Part shown: piece after piece, positions 34,496 through 42,261 of the stretch
Layout of the letters: the number at the start of each line of letters is the position of its first letter
How positions within the stretch are numbered: position 1 is the first letter of the stretch
From: Hymenobacter psoromatis
Lineage (GTDB): Bacteria > Bacteroidota > Bacteroidia > Cytophagales > Hymenobacteraceae
Assembly (NCBI GenBank): GCA_001596155.1
Contig: CP014771.1
Coordinates: forward strand, 2,418,001-2,482,000
DNA: 64,000 bases
Reading direction: 5' to 3'
Translations under genes and position numbers: made by a program
The notes under the pieces: model-generated
What the model was told of the DNA's origin: nothing
What the model saw: the letters and a program-made list of their open reading frames with translations, nothing else
Database searches by the model: none

Positions 34496-35953
34496 ATGGC
34501 CAACGAAGCGGTTGATTTTGAGCTCATTGTGCTGGGCGCGGGCTCGGCAGGTCTTGGTCTGGCCTTGTTTATGGCAAAGACTGGGCTCAGCGTGTTGCTG
34601 ATTGACAAAACAGCGCAGGACGTGGGCGGCGACTGCCTCAACCACGGCTGCGTGCCCAGCAAGGCACTCCTTCACGCGGCGCGGCAGGTGCACCAGGCCC
34701 GGCAAGCGGCGCGCTTTGGCGTGCAGGTGAGCGGCCCCGCTGACCTGGGCCGGGTGATGGACTACGTGCAAGAGCGCCAGGCCATTATCCGCCGCCACGA
34801 AAACCCCGACTCTTTGCGCGAGCAAGGCGTTACGGTCGAAATTGGCGAGCCGCGCTTCGCGGGGCCGCACGAAATTGAGCTGAACGGGCGCACGCACCGC
34901 GGCCGGCGCATCGTGATTGCCACCGGCTCGCGGCCCCGCCAGCTCGCGGTGCCCGGCGCCGAGCTGGTGGCGCACTACGACAACCAGCGCGTGTGGGACC
35001 TGCGCCAGCTGCCCGCCCGCCTGCTGGTGGTGGGCGGCGGCCCCAACGGCGTGGAGCTGGCCCAGGCCATGCAGCGCCTCGGAGCGCTGGTCACAGTGGT
35101 GCATTCGGCCAAACAGATTTTAGAAAAAGAAGACCCCGGCATCAGCGCCGTGCTACTAGAGCGGCTACGCGGCGAAGGAATTGATTTTCAGCTGGAAGCC
35201 GAAATAACCGCCTTCCCGAACGCCAACACGGTGCAGCTTCGGCACGCCGACGGCCGCGAAACCAGCATCGAATTTGACGCGGTGTACGTGGCCATTGGGC
35301 GCGAGGTGGGCTTCGATGGCTTGCAGCTCGAAAAGGGGGGGGTAGGGCTGAATACGCACGGTCACTTGGTGCTCGATGAGCATTTGCAAACCACCAACCC
35401 CGCCGTTTTCGCAGCCGGCGACGCGGCCAACTCGCTCAAATTCAGCCACGGGGCCGAGCTGCACATGCGGCTGCTGCTGTTCAATTTCTTCTCGCCCATC
35501 AAGAAAAAGCTCGACTACGACCACTTTTCCTGGGTCACGTTCACCGACCCCGAGGTGGCGCATTTTGGCCTCGATGCTGCCGAGCTCGATCGGCGCGGCA
35601 CTGCCTACGAGCGCTGGGAAACCGACTTCGCCGCCGACGACCGCGCTGTGGTGGACGACTATCAGTATGGTCGCCTGCTGCTCTTCGTCGAAAAAAACCT
35701 GCTGCCCGGCACCAAGCGCCGCCTGCTGGGCGGGGCGATGGTGGCCCCCGGCGCGGGCGAGCTCGTGCAGGAACTGATTTTGGCCAACAGCAGCGGCCTC
35801 GGCGTGGACGCGCTCTTCGACAAAATATATCCCTACCCCACCGCCGCGCGCATAAACCAGCAATTGGTAGTGCGCCAGCGCGACATTTCGCCGCTGGCCC
35901 GGCTGGCGTTCAGACTAAACGCATTTGGCAATCTGGGCCAAGAGGGCCTCTAA
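34496..35953 (+). CDS. FAD-dependent pyridine nucleotide-disulfide oxidoreductase, C terminus altered by IS
   Basis: 485 residues. FAD fold LIVLGAGSAGLGLALFMAKTG, redox disulfide GGDCLNHGCVPSKAL, NAD(P) fold LLVVGGGPNGVELAQAMQRLG, FAGDAAN second FAD contact, and a dimerisation domain with IYPYPTAARIN where lipoamide dehydrogenases have a His-His-Pro-Thr-Glu motif. It is of the mercuric-reductase/YkgC-like group. The insertion sequence at 35911 replaces the last nine residues: before insertion the protein would have ended LARLALDFAYKL at 37090. Now it reads 14 residues into the IS and stops. Confidence 0.85.
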   Translation: MANEAVDFELIVLGAGSAGLGLALFMAKTGLSVLLIDKTAQDVGGDCLNHGCVPSKALLHAARQVHQARQAARFGVQVSGPADLGRVMDYVQERQAIIRRHENPDSLREQGVTVEIGEPRFAGPHEIELNGRTHRGRRIVIATGSRPRQLAVPGAELVAHYDNQRVWDLRQLPARLLVVGGGPNGVELAQAMQRLGALVTVVHSAKQILEKEDPGISAVLLERLRGEGIDFQLEAEITAFPNANTVQLRHADGRETSIEFDAVYVAIGREVGFDGLQLEKGGVGLNTHGHLVLDEHLQTTNPAVFAAGDAANSLKFSHGAELHMRLLLFNFFSPIKKKLDYDHFSWVTFTDPEVAHFGLDAAELDRRGTAYERWETDFAADDRAVVDDYQYGRLLLFVEKNLLPGTKRRLLGGAMVAPGAGELVQELILANSSGLGVDALFDKIYPYPTAARINQQLVVRQRDISPLARLAFRLNAFGNLGQEGL

Positions 35954-37060
35954 ATGGGTATCACTCCAGCCCAAGCGCTTGCGCTTGACTTTCAGACTGC
36001 CGGACGAGGGATCGGCGCGCAGCAGATTTAGGGCCATTTTGCGCACCAGGGCCAGATTTTCGGCGGCTCGCTCGTCGCGTAGGCGGTGGGCGTCCTGGCG
36101 CAGGGTCACATCCAAGTGCCAGTGCAGTTGGTTTTCTACGGCCCAGTGTCCCCGCACGGCCGTCAGGGCCTGGGCCGCCGTTAGCTCAGGCTGGCTGCTG
36201 AGGTAGTAGCGCGGGGGCTGGGCCTGGGGCGGGCTACCGGCCGGATAGCGCACCGTTTCCACCCGCACCAGGGCCGCCAGCTGCGGCCAGCGCCCATCCT
36301 CGTTGACCCAGCGCAGGTCGGTCTGCACGGCCACTTGCCAGTGCACGGGTGTGTTGTGGCTGGCCCAGCCAGTGGCCTCAGCCTGGGGCCGAACGCCGGC
36401 CAACGCTCGCTCGGCCTCGGCGCACAGAGTGGGCTGGTTCTGCTTGAGGGCCAGCAGGTAATGGCCACCCTGGTTGCCAAGCTGGGCGGCGATGGCGGGC
36501 TGGCAGCCCAGCGCATCGAGGCTGACGAGCGCCCCGCCCGACAAGTCCAGCAGGGCCAGCACGTCGGGAATAGCGGCCAATTCCTGCCCCTTGCCCCTGG
36601 TCGCCACCTGCGCCAGGCAGAGGCCCTCGGCGCGGGCCAGGGCCGAGACTACGTGCAGCGCCTGCGGGCCGCTGCCGCGCAACGTCTGCCCGTCCACGCA
36701 GACCTGGGCGGCAACCGGGGCGGGCAGCAACTGGCGTACCCAGTTCAAAAAGGCGGCGTTGAAAGCCGCCGCGTCCAGGTGCTGAAAGACGCGGCGGAAC
36801 GTGTCGGCGGCGGGCACGCCGTGGGGCAGGGCCAGGTGGCGGGCTAGGGGAACCTGTTTTTGCTGGCCGAAGTCGGCTATATCTTCGAAATCGTCGGCCC
36901 CGCACAAGACGGCTAATACACTGATAACGAGAATGGAAAGCAGTGGGTGACGAAAATTGCGGCCAGGCTGGCGAAAATCGGGTACCTCGGCCAAGTGCGT
37001 GAGCAGGGACATGCCCGCAAAGGTCTGCTGATAGCACGCTAGCCAAATGCGTTTAGTCTG
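35911..37060. mobile_element. ISAs1-family insertion sequence, complete, 1150 bp
   Basis: Perfect 19-bp terminal inverted repeats CAGACTAAACGCATTTGGC at 35911-35929 and 37042-37060. The 10-bp target GGCTGGCGTT is duplicated exactly at 35901-35910 and 37061-37070. One transposase gene fills the element on the minus strand. Perfect ends and duplication point to a recent, possibly active copy. Confidence 0.95.
35915..37012 (-). CDS. ISAs1-family transposase
   Basis: 365 residues. The N terminus LAEVPDFRQPGRNFRHPLLSILVISVLAVLCGADDFEDIADF is diagnostic of ISAs1/H-repeat transposases. DDE residues are visible in VCVDGQTLRG, ALVSLDALGCQ and GHWAVENQLHWHLDV. No frameshift or stop, so it may be active. 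Confidence 0.95.
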   Translation of the reverse strand: MSLLTHLAEVPDFRQPGRNFRHPLLSILVISVLAVLCGADDFEDIADFGQQKQVPLARHLALPHGVPAADTFRRVFQHLDAAAFNAAFLNWVRQLLPAPVAAQVCVDGQTLRGSGPQALHVVSALARAEGLCLAQVATRGKGQELAAIPDVLALLDLSGGALVSLDALGCQPAIAAQLGNQGGHYLLALKQNQPTLCAEAERALAGVRPQAEATGWASHNTPVHWQVAVQTDLRWVNEDGRWPQLAALVRVETVRYPAGSPPQAQPPRYYLSSQPELTAAQALTAVRGHWAVENQLHWHLDVTLRQDAHRLRDERAAENLALVRKMALNLLRADPSSGSLKVKRKRLGWSDTHLEALLAQIAKCV

Positions 37061-37099
37061 GGCTGGCGTTAGATTTTGCCTATAAGCTGTAAAGAAAAG

Positions 37100-37190
37100 T
37101 GTAGGATAAGCTTTAGCTTGCCGTCTTTGGAAAAGGCACCGATTTACGAACGTGCTGGCAATCAGTCAACAAGCTAAAGCTTACCACCTA
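37100..37190. repeat. Palindrome family H copy 2
   Basis: GTAGGATAAGCTTTAGCTTG and CAAGCTAAAGCTTACCACCTA as arms. A third arm-like piece (GCGAGCTAAAGTTTGCC, 37198-37214) overlaps the end of the TIGR04283 gene and supplies its stop codon. Confidence 0.7.
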
Positions 37191-37202
37191 TTTTCCGGCG
37201 AG

Positions 37203-37946
37203 CTAAAGTTTGCCTTGTCGCACCAGCGCCCGATACACGCGCAGCAGCCGCGCCTGCGGCACGCCCGCTTTATAAAGCAGCACGATGAGCGCGAAAATGC
37301 CTTGCAGCCGGAACACGCCGTTGGCCAAATACTTACGCGCCGACGTGACTATCACCCGCGGCAGCAGCCGAAACGGGGCCGCTCGCCGCAGCCGCGCCAC
37401 AATTTCCTGGTCCTCCATCACCAACAGGTCCTCGCGGTAGCCACCTACGCGCTCAAACAGCTCTTTTTCAACGAATAAGCTCTGGTCGCCAAACCGAAAA
37501 ACCGTCAGCGGCAGGCGCGTCATCCAGGCATTGAGCCGCAAAAACCAGTGCGGATGGTCGAAAGCCAGGCGGTAGCACCCCGCGCCCGCGCCCGCCGCCA
37601 CCGCCCGCCGAATGTCGGCCAGGAAGCCCGGCGGGGGGTAGGAATCGGCGTGCAGAAAGTACAGAATGGCCCCGCCGGCGTGCGCCGCGCCGTGGTTGAG
37701 CTGCGCGGCGCGGCCCTTGCGGGGGCTGCGCAGCACGCGCGCGCCGGCTTCGGCCGCCAGCCGGGGGGTAGGGTCGGTGCTGCCGCCGTCCACCACCAGC
37801 AGCTCGGTGGCGCGGTCCAGCTCGGGACGTAAATAGGCCAGCAGCGCGACAATAGTGGCCGCCTCATTAAACGTGGGGATGATGAGGCTGATGACGGGCG
37901 CGGTGGGGGGGTAGGCGTCCGGCATGGGGAAGTTGGGTTTCTGCAA
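37203..37946 (-). CDS. TIGR04283-type family 2 glycosyltransferase
   Basis: 247 residues (a second ATG seven codons in is also possible). ISLIIPTFNEAATI, LLVVDGGSTDPT, GRAAQLNHGAAHAGGAILYFLHADS and FRFGDQSLFV are the signatures of 'rSAM/selenodomain-associated transferase 2', the usual partner of the TIGR04282 enzyme 3 kb upstream. A weak hydrophobic segment lies near the C terminus (GIFALIVLLYKAGV). Opposite strand to its partners. Confidence 0.87.
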   Translation of the reverse strand: MQKPNFPMPDAYPPTAPVISLIIPTFNEAATIVALLAYLRPELDRATELLVVDGGSTDPTPRLAAEAGARVLRSPRKGRAAQLNHGAAHAGGAILYFLHADSYPPPGFLADIRRAVAAGAGAGCYRLAFDHPHWFLRLNAWMTRLPLTVFRFGDQSLFVEKELFERVGGYREDLLVMEDQEIVARLRRAAPFRLLPRVIVTSARKYLANGVFRLQGIFALIVLLYKAGVPQARLLRVYRALVRQGKL

Positions 37947-37991
37947 AGCAACGGCTTCCTACCCCCTGGGTTGGCGCGGCCGGCGACCTTC

Positions 37992-38327
37992 TTAGTAGTG
38001 AAACAACTCTACAAGCCGGGCGCAAACTGCCTGCGCCGTAACCGCTTCCAAAGCCCCCAGCTTGCGCACCAGACGCGTTTTATCCACCGACCGGATGTGG
38101 TCGAGCGCTACCTGCCCGGCTTTGCCCTGAAACTTGCAATCGACCCGCGACGGGTAAGCGCGCTGGCTACTCGTGAGCGCCGTAATGGTAACGGTGCGCA
38201 GGTGGCGGTTCAGCTCATCGGGCGAAATGACTACGCACGGCCGCGTTTTGTTGATTTCGCTGCCTTGCGTGGGGTCGAGGTTCACCAGCCATACCTCGAA
38301 GCGCTGGGGCGCGGCTACCATTGCCAC
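37992..38327 (-). CDS. mazF: MazF/PemK-type endoribonuclease toxin
   Basis: 111 residues: RFEVWLVNLDPTQGSEINKTRPCVVISPDELNRH is the MazF fold entry with the conserved catalytic Arg, followed by LTSSQRAYPSRVDCKFQGKAGQVALDHIRSVDKTRL. Cuts mRNA when unneutralised. Its start overlaps the antitoxin gene by 13 bases, as in most MazEF pairs. Confidence 0.93.
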   Translation of the reverse strand: MAMVAAPQRFEVWLVNLDPTQGSEINKTRPCVVISPDELNRHLRTVTITALTSSQRAYPSRVDCKFQGKAGQVALDHIRSVDKTRLVRKLGALEAVTAQAVCARLVELFHY

Positions 38328-38575
38328 TCGGTTTCCTCAAAATCGGCATCCGAGAAGCCTTCCAGCAATTCGCCTTCCGGCTCCTGGCCGACGGCTAGGG
38401 CGGCTTGCATCTGGGCCTCCCAGTTTACTCTGGCTGAGCGCATTACCGGAGCAATGAGCAATCCATCGGGGGTAGGGCGCAGGTCAACTTCGCCGCTTAG
38501 GTGGTACTGTTGCAGCAGTTTCTTGGGCAACACAATACCTTGCGAGTTGCCGACGCGGATAATACGGGTGTGCAT
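38315..38575 (-). CDS. mazE: MazE-like AbrB antitoxin
   Basis: 86 residues. IIRVGNSQGIVLPKKLLQQYHLSGEVDLRPTPDGLLIAP is a swapped-hairpin AbrB/MazE DNA-binding domain; the acidic C-terminal tail (EGELLEGFSDADFEETEW) is the toxin-binding part. First gene of the pair, probably autoregulated. Confidence 0.92.
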   Translation of the reverse strand: MHTRIIRVGNSQGIVLPKKLLQQYHLSGEVDLRPTPDGLLIAPVMRSARVNWEAQMQAALAVGQEPEGELLEGFSDADFEETEWQW

Positions 38576-38620
38576 AGCACGAATGTACGCACAAAGTAAT
38601 TACTAAAAAGACTACTCCCT

Positions 38621-39241
38621 ATGCAGAAGTTTGTGCTCCTCTTGCTAGGTGCTTTAGGCATGCTTGCTTCATGCTCACAGTCAAAGCTAGCTGAACAACG
38701 TGTGTATCTGGCTAAAGGTAATATATCGTTCGCCCTGCCCGATAGCCCCCTCACATACAGTAAACCAATACTTTGGCCTGGCGACTATGAGCTGAGCGAT
38801 TATGGCGAAGCCGGCAGTTTTTACCATAATCAGGATTCCTCTATCATCGTCTCGGTTTATGCCAAGGCATATCCTGACCCAGAACAAAGAACAGTATCAT
38901 GGCGAATGCATGCTGATGAGAATCGTCAGCGAGCAGACTTGGCTGCTAGAAATATGGGCTTGACTGTAATCGAGCGCTTTGCAGCAAACAGCATTGAGCG
39001 TACAGTCACTATAGATTATCATATGCCTAAACGGCCCGAAAAAGGCTGGCGGGGACAGGCAAGCTACGAAAAGACCTTAACATTTTATGGCCCTCAACGA
39101 ACTGTAAAATTCTGGTTTCTTGCACCGGATAACGCGGCCAATCGGCAAGCTATTGCAACGGCTTGCGCAAGCGTACGCGTTAATGCAACCTATTTGCAGG
39201 CAAGTGCTAATTCATATCCATCAAGAGAGTATCGGGACTAG
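38621..39241 (+). CDS. Hypothetical lipoprotein
   Basis: 206 residues. Lipobox LGMLASC (Cys 18). The rest is a mixed alpha/beta globular domain without a motif I know. Base composition is clearly AT-richer than the neighbours, with many non-GC third positions, which suggests recent acquisition together with or next to the MazEF pair. Confidence 0.6.
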   Translation: MQKFVLLLLGALGMLASCSQSKLAEQRVYLAKGNISFALPDSPLTYSKPILWPGDYELSDYGEAGSFYHNQDSSIIVSVYAKAYPDPEQRTVSWRMHADENRQRADLAARNMGLTVIERFAANSIERTVTIDYHMPKRPEKGWRGQASYEKTLTFYGPQRTVKFWFLAPDNAANRQAIATACASVRVNATYLQASANSYPSREYRD

Positions 39242-39261
39242 CAAAACCCACTGAAAATCCG

Positions 39262-39379
39262 TACCTTTGCGGCCCTGTCAAGGCGGCAGGTCGGGGGCTT
39301 ACCCCCTCGGAACCAACCCAAAATGCGCTTCGCCCTGGGTTCCGGCGGTGGCGTTCAGTAGTTTAGGAACCCGCATCAC
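39262..39379 (+). promoter_or_regulatory. rpsA promoter box and structured leader
   Basis: TACCTTTG at 39262-39269 is a full -7 box; the resulting leader is about 105 bases. It can fold: GGGGGctta-CCCCC (about 39292-39306) and CGGAACC (39307-39313) with GGTTCCG about 30 bases on. Ribosomal protein S1 controls its own synthesis in other bacteria through its leader, so this RNA is a candidate for such control (inference). Confidence 0.45.
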
Positions 39380-41272
39380 ATGGCAGAATTGGTTGACGAT
39401 TTCGACTGGGACAATGTCGGACAAGGCGGCTTTGGCGGTAATTACAACGCCGAGCAGCGCGCCGAGCTGGAAAAGCTCTACAGCGACACCCTCACCACCG
39501 TTCAGGAGGAAGAGGTAATTAAAGGCACCGTGGTGGGCATGACCGACCGCGATGTTATTCTGAACATCGGCTTCAAATCGGATGGCCTCGTGCCGCTGAG
39601 CGAATTTCGCGACCTGCCCGACCTGAAAATCGGCGACGAGGTTGACGTGTTCATTGAAGACCAGGAAGATGCCAACGGCCAGCTTATCCTGAGCCGCAAA
39701 AAGGCGAAAATCAAGCAGGCCTGGAACGCGATTTACGCGGCTTTGGAGAATGATACCGTGCTGGAAGGCGTGGTGAAGCGCCGCACCAAAGGCGGCCTCA
39801 TCATGGAGATGGATGGCGTAGAAGCTTTCCTCCCCGGCTCGCAAATCGACGTGAAACCCATCCGCGACTTCGACATCTATGTGGGTCGCCGCATGGAAGT
39901 GAAGGTGGTGAAAATCAACGCCGCTTTCGACAACGTGGTGGTGTCGCACAAAGTCCTCATCGAAAAGGACCTGGAGCAGCAGCGCGAAGCCATCCTGAAC
40001 AACCTCGAAAAAGGTCAGATTCTGGAAGGCAACATCAAGAACATGACCAACTTCGGCGTGTTCATCGACTTGGGCGGGGTCGATGGTCTGCTGCACATCA
40101 CGGACATTTCGTGGGGCCGCATCGCTCACCCGAGCGAGGCATTGCAGCTCGACCAGAAACTCAACGTGGTTGTGTTGGACTTCGACGAGGCCAAGAAGCG
40201 TATCTCGCTGGGCTTGAAGCAGCTGACGCCGCACCCGTGGGATTCGCTGCCGGCCGACCTCGGTCCCGGCTCGCGCGTGCAGGGCCGCATCGTGAACGTG
40301 GCCGACTACGGCGCATTCATGGAAGTGGTGCCGGGCGTCGAAGGCCTCATCCACGTTTCGGAAATGAGCTGGAGCCAGCACCTGCGCAACCCGCAGGACT
40401 TCATCAAGCAGGGCGACATCGTGGAGGCAGTAGTGCTGACCCTCGACCGTGAAGACCGCAAGATGAGCCTGGGTATCAAGCAGCTGACCGAAGACCCGTG
40501 GACTCGCGGCGACTTCGCCAACAAGTTTGCCGTGGGTACCAAGCACAGTGGCCAGGTTCGCAACCTCACCAACTTCGGCCTCTTCGTGGAGCTGGAAGAA
40601 GGCGTGGACGGCCTCGTGCACGTGTCGGACCTGTCGTGGACCAAGAAAGTGAAGCACCCTTCGGAAGTGGTAAAAGTTGGCGACAAGCTCGACGTAGTAG
40701 TACTAGAGCTGGATATGTCGGCCCGCCGCCTCGCCCTGGGCGTGAAGCAGCTGGAGGAAAACCCCTGGGATACCTTCCAGACGGTGTTCACCCCCGGCTC
40801 GGTCCACAAGGCTACCATCACCGAGAAGTCGGACCGTGGCGCGGTGCTCGAATTGCCTTACGGCATCGAAGGCTTCGCCTACCCCAAGGGCTTGGTAAAG
40901 GAAGATGGCTCGAACGCCGAAAACGGCGAGCAGCTGGACTTCCGCGTAACGGAGTTCTCGAAGGATGACCGCCGCATCGTGCTCTCGCACACCGCGGTGT
41001 ACAACAAAGAGGATGAAAGCAACCGCGGCACCTCCAACTCGAAGTTCACGAAGAAAACCCCCGCCGGCGGCCAGGCCCAGGGCGAAGGCAAACTGAGTGA
41101 CCTCAAGAAGCCCGCTGACAAGAACACCCTCGGCGACCTCGACGCCCTCAGCGCCTTGCGCGACCAGCTGGCCACCACCGAGCGCCAGACCGCCGAGGAC
41201 CGCCTGAAGGCCCGTGTCGATGCCGATGTGCCCCTGGCTGGCCCGTCGCCCGACAACGCGGACATCGCCTAA
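39380..41272 (+). CDS. rpsA: 30S ribosomal protein S1
   Basis: 630 residues with six S1 RNA-binding domains in tandem (for example VIKGTVVGMTDRDVILNIGFKSDGLVPLSEF, ILEGNIKNMTNFGVFIDLGGVDGLLHITDISW, HSGQVRNLTNFGLFVELEEGVDGLVHVSDLSW). Domains 3-5 carry the conserved W at their ends. A low-complexity tail of about 80 residues (Lys, Gly, Asp, Ala) follows. Helps mRNA binding at the 30S subunit, with weak Shine-Dalgarno use in this phylum. Confidence 0.96.
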   Translation: MAELVDDFDWDNVGQGGFGGNYNAEQRAELEKLYSDTLTTVQEEEVIKGTVVGMTDRDVILNIGFKSDGLVPLSEFRDLPDLKIGDEVDVFIEDQEDANGQLILSRKKAKIKQAWNAIYAALENDTVLEGVVKRRTKGGLIMEMDGVEAFLPGSQIDVKPIRDFDIYVGRRMEVKVVKINAAFDNVVVSHKVLIEKDLEQQREAILNNLEKGQILEGNIKNMTNFGVFIDLGGVDGLLHITDISWGRIAHPSEALQLDQKLNVVVLDFDEAKKRISLGLKQLTPHPWDSLPADLGPGSRVQGRIVNVADYGAFMEVVPGVEGLIHVSEMSWSQHLRNPQDFIKQGDIVEAVVLTLDREDRKMSLGIKQLTEDPWTRGDFANKFAVGTKHSGQVRNLTNFGLFVELEEGVDGLVHVSDLSWTKKVKHPSEVVKVGDKLDVVVLELDMSARRLALGVKQLEENPWDTFQTVFTPGSVHKATITEKSDRGAVLELPYGIEGFAYPKGLVKEDGSNAENGEQLDFRVTEFSKDDRRIVLSHTAVYNKEDESNRGTSNSKFTKKTPAGGQAQGEGKLSDLKKPADKNTLGDLDALSALRDQLATTERQTAEDRLKARVDADVPLAGPSPDNADIA

Positions 41273-41298
41273 GGCGATTGACGCAGGGTAAAACAAGG

Positions 41299-41327
41299 AG
41301 CCCCGGCCGCGAGGTCGGGGCTTTTTT
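41299..41327 (+). terminator. Terminator of rpsA
   Basis: AGCCCCGGCC, GCGA loop, GGTCGGGGCT then TTTTTT: a ten-pair stem with a GNRA loop and strong T-run, 26 bases past the stop. Confidence 0.92.
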
Positions 41328-41338
41328 GTGGCCGGCGG

Positions 41339-41369
41339 TTTGGCAATGCAGGGTTTTTTCGTACCTTTG
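41339..41369 (+). promoter_or_regulatory. Promoter of tRNA-Cys
   Basis: TTTG at 41339-41342, exactly 19 bases, then TACCTTTG at 41362-41369: an ideal Bacteroidota -33/-7 promoter. The tRNA begins 13 bases after the box. Confidence 0.8.
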
Positions 41370-41381
41370 TGCCCCCAAGCC

Positions 41382-41452
41382 GGTAACGTGACCGAGCGGC
41401 TAGGTAGAGGTCTGCAAAACCTCCTACGGCGGTTCGAATCCGCCCGTTACCT
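41382..41452 (+). tRNA. tRNA-Cys (anticodon GCA)
   Basis: 71 bases. Acceptor stem GGTAACG/CGTTACC, D arm with GAGCGGCTAGGTAG, anticodon stem GAGGT/ACCTC with GCA at 41414-41416, T arm GGCGGTTCGAATCCGCC. Discriminator T at 41452, as cysteine tRNAs require. CCA is not encoded. Own promoter and terminator. Confidence 0.96.
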
Positions 41453-41500
41453 CAACAAAAAATCCCCACCCGGCAGCTGCCGGGTGGGGATTTTTTGTTG
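41453..41500 (+). terminator. Terminator of tRNA-Cys
   Basis: A perfect 48-base palindrome centred on GC: CAACAAAAAATCCCCACCCG... and the reverse complement ending TTTTTTGTTG. Symmetric A- and T-runs let it stop transcription from both sides, including the convergent small lipoprotein gene. Confidence 0.92.
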
Positions 41501-41516
41501 AGTTGGTATCGAAATG

Positions 41517-41774
41517 CTAGCTGCTGGTCATCTTGCGGCCTTTGAGGTTCTGCTTGGCACCGTCGAGCTGCAGCTGCAGCGCCTTCAGTTTCTGCTTTTC
41601 GGCATCAACCAGCTTTTTCTGGGTATCAACCTGGTCTTTTAGGGTCTGGGCCTTCTGGGCCTGCTGCGCGATGTAGGGGTCACTGGAATTCACGCCACTG
41701 ATACCACGTGAGCAGCTAACCAGCCCTATGCTCAGAGCGGTAGCGATAAGAATTGTTTTGATAGGCACAATCAT
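41517..41774 (-). CDS. Small coiled-coil lipoprotein
   Basis: 85 residues from ATG 41774. Lipobox SIGLVSC (Cys about 21), then a long heptad-patterned helix (AQQAQKAQTLKDQVDTQK... LKALQLQLDGAKQNLKG). Looks like a small Lpp-like or spacer lipoprotein; no family recognised. The frame is open 27 codons further upstream, but the hydrophobic leader fits this start. Confidence 0.65.
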   Translation of the reverse strand: MIVPIKTILIATALSIGLVSCSRGISGVNSSDPYIAQQAQKAQTLKDQVDTQKKLVDAEKQKLKALQLQLDGAKQNLKGRKMTSS

Positions 41775-41909
41775 AGGGAGTTCAGGCTTAGGAATGAAGT
41801 AGATGCGCGGCCGGCTGGCCGTCAAGGTGCTAAAGCAGCACATGGTAGGTATCAAGCAGTTACTACCTCCACCCTTTACGAAGGCGTAGCATAATTTGTT
41901 GATTATTTA

Positions 41910-42055
41910 CTGATATTACGCCCTATCTTATTCGAGATGGCAAGGGGGAGTAGCGCGAACTTGGTAGTTCGTGTTCCCGCACCGTTAATACTGGCTTTAA
42001 TGGCGCGGGGACGCGAACTACAAAGTTCGCGCTACTCCCCGTGGCGTAACAGCAG
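41910..42055. mobile_element. MITE-like element copy 1 (146 bp)
   Basis: Ends CTGATATTACGCC and GGCGTAACAGCAG match the inverted end CTGCTGTTACGCC of copies at 57644-57789 and 51306-51518. The inside is a family D palindrome (AGTAGCGCGAACTT... / ...GTTCGCGCTACT) and is nearly identical, in opposite orientation, to copy 2, including the unpaired CTATCTTATTCGAGATGG piece. Flanks TTATTTA and TTAGTTA look like an aged 7-bp target duplication. It fills most of the 487-base gap ahead of cphA; the rest holds no feature I can name. Confidence 0.72.
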
Positions 42056-42261
42056 TTAGTTAGCGTTTTATTTTCGCTGAAAGCGGCGCTCTTTGAATTC
42101 ACAGCCACTTCCTCATGCTGAAGGGGGGTAGGGCCGCCAGCGCGGCGCGCTTGGGCTGCTTTGCTGGCTACGATGGGGCTATGGGCACCCGAATAAGCCC
42201 CGCCGTGCCTACATTGCTAAGCCGCTGGCTGAGCCCGGCGGCTTACTCTTGCCCTGGCTAT

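Noticed and set aside
35911..37060. ISAs1 as the source of the CTGCTGTTACGC elements
   Set aside because: Its ends (CAGACTAAACGC) and 10-bp duplication differ from those of the small elements.
37992..38575. DUF433 genes as partner antitoxins of this MazF
   Set aside because: MazF has its own overlapping AbrB-type antitoxin, and the DUF433 genes are 12 kb away.
42115..42261. 49-codon extension of cyanophycin synthetase
   Set aside because: Low-complexity translation upstream of the conserved MKIIDLR start; not typical of the family.
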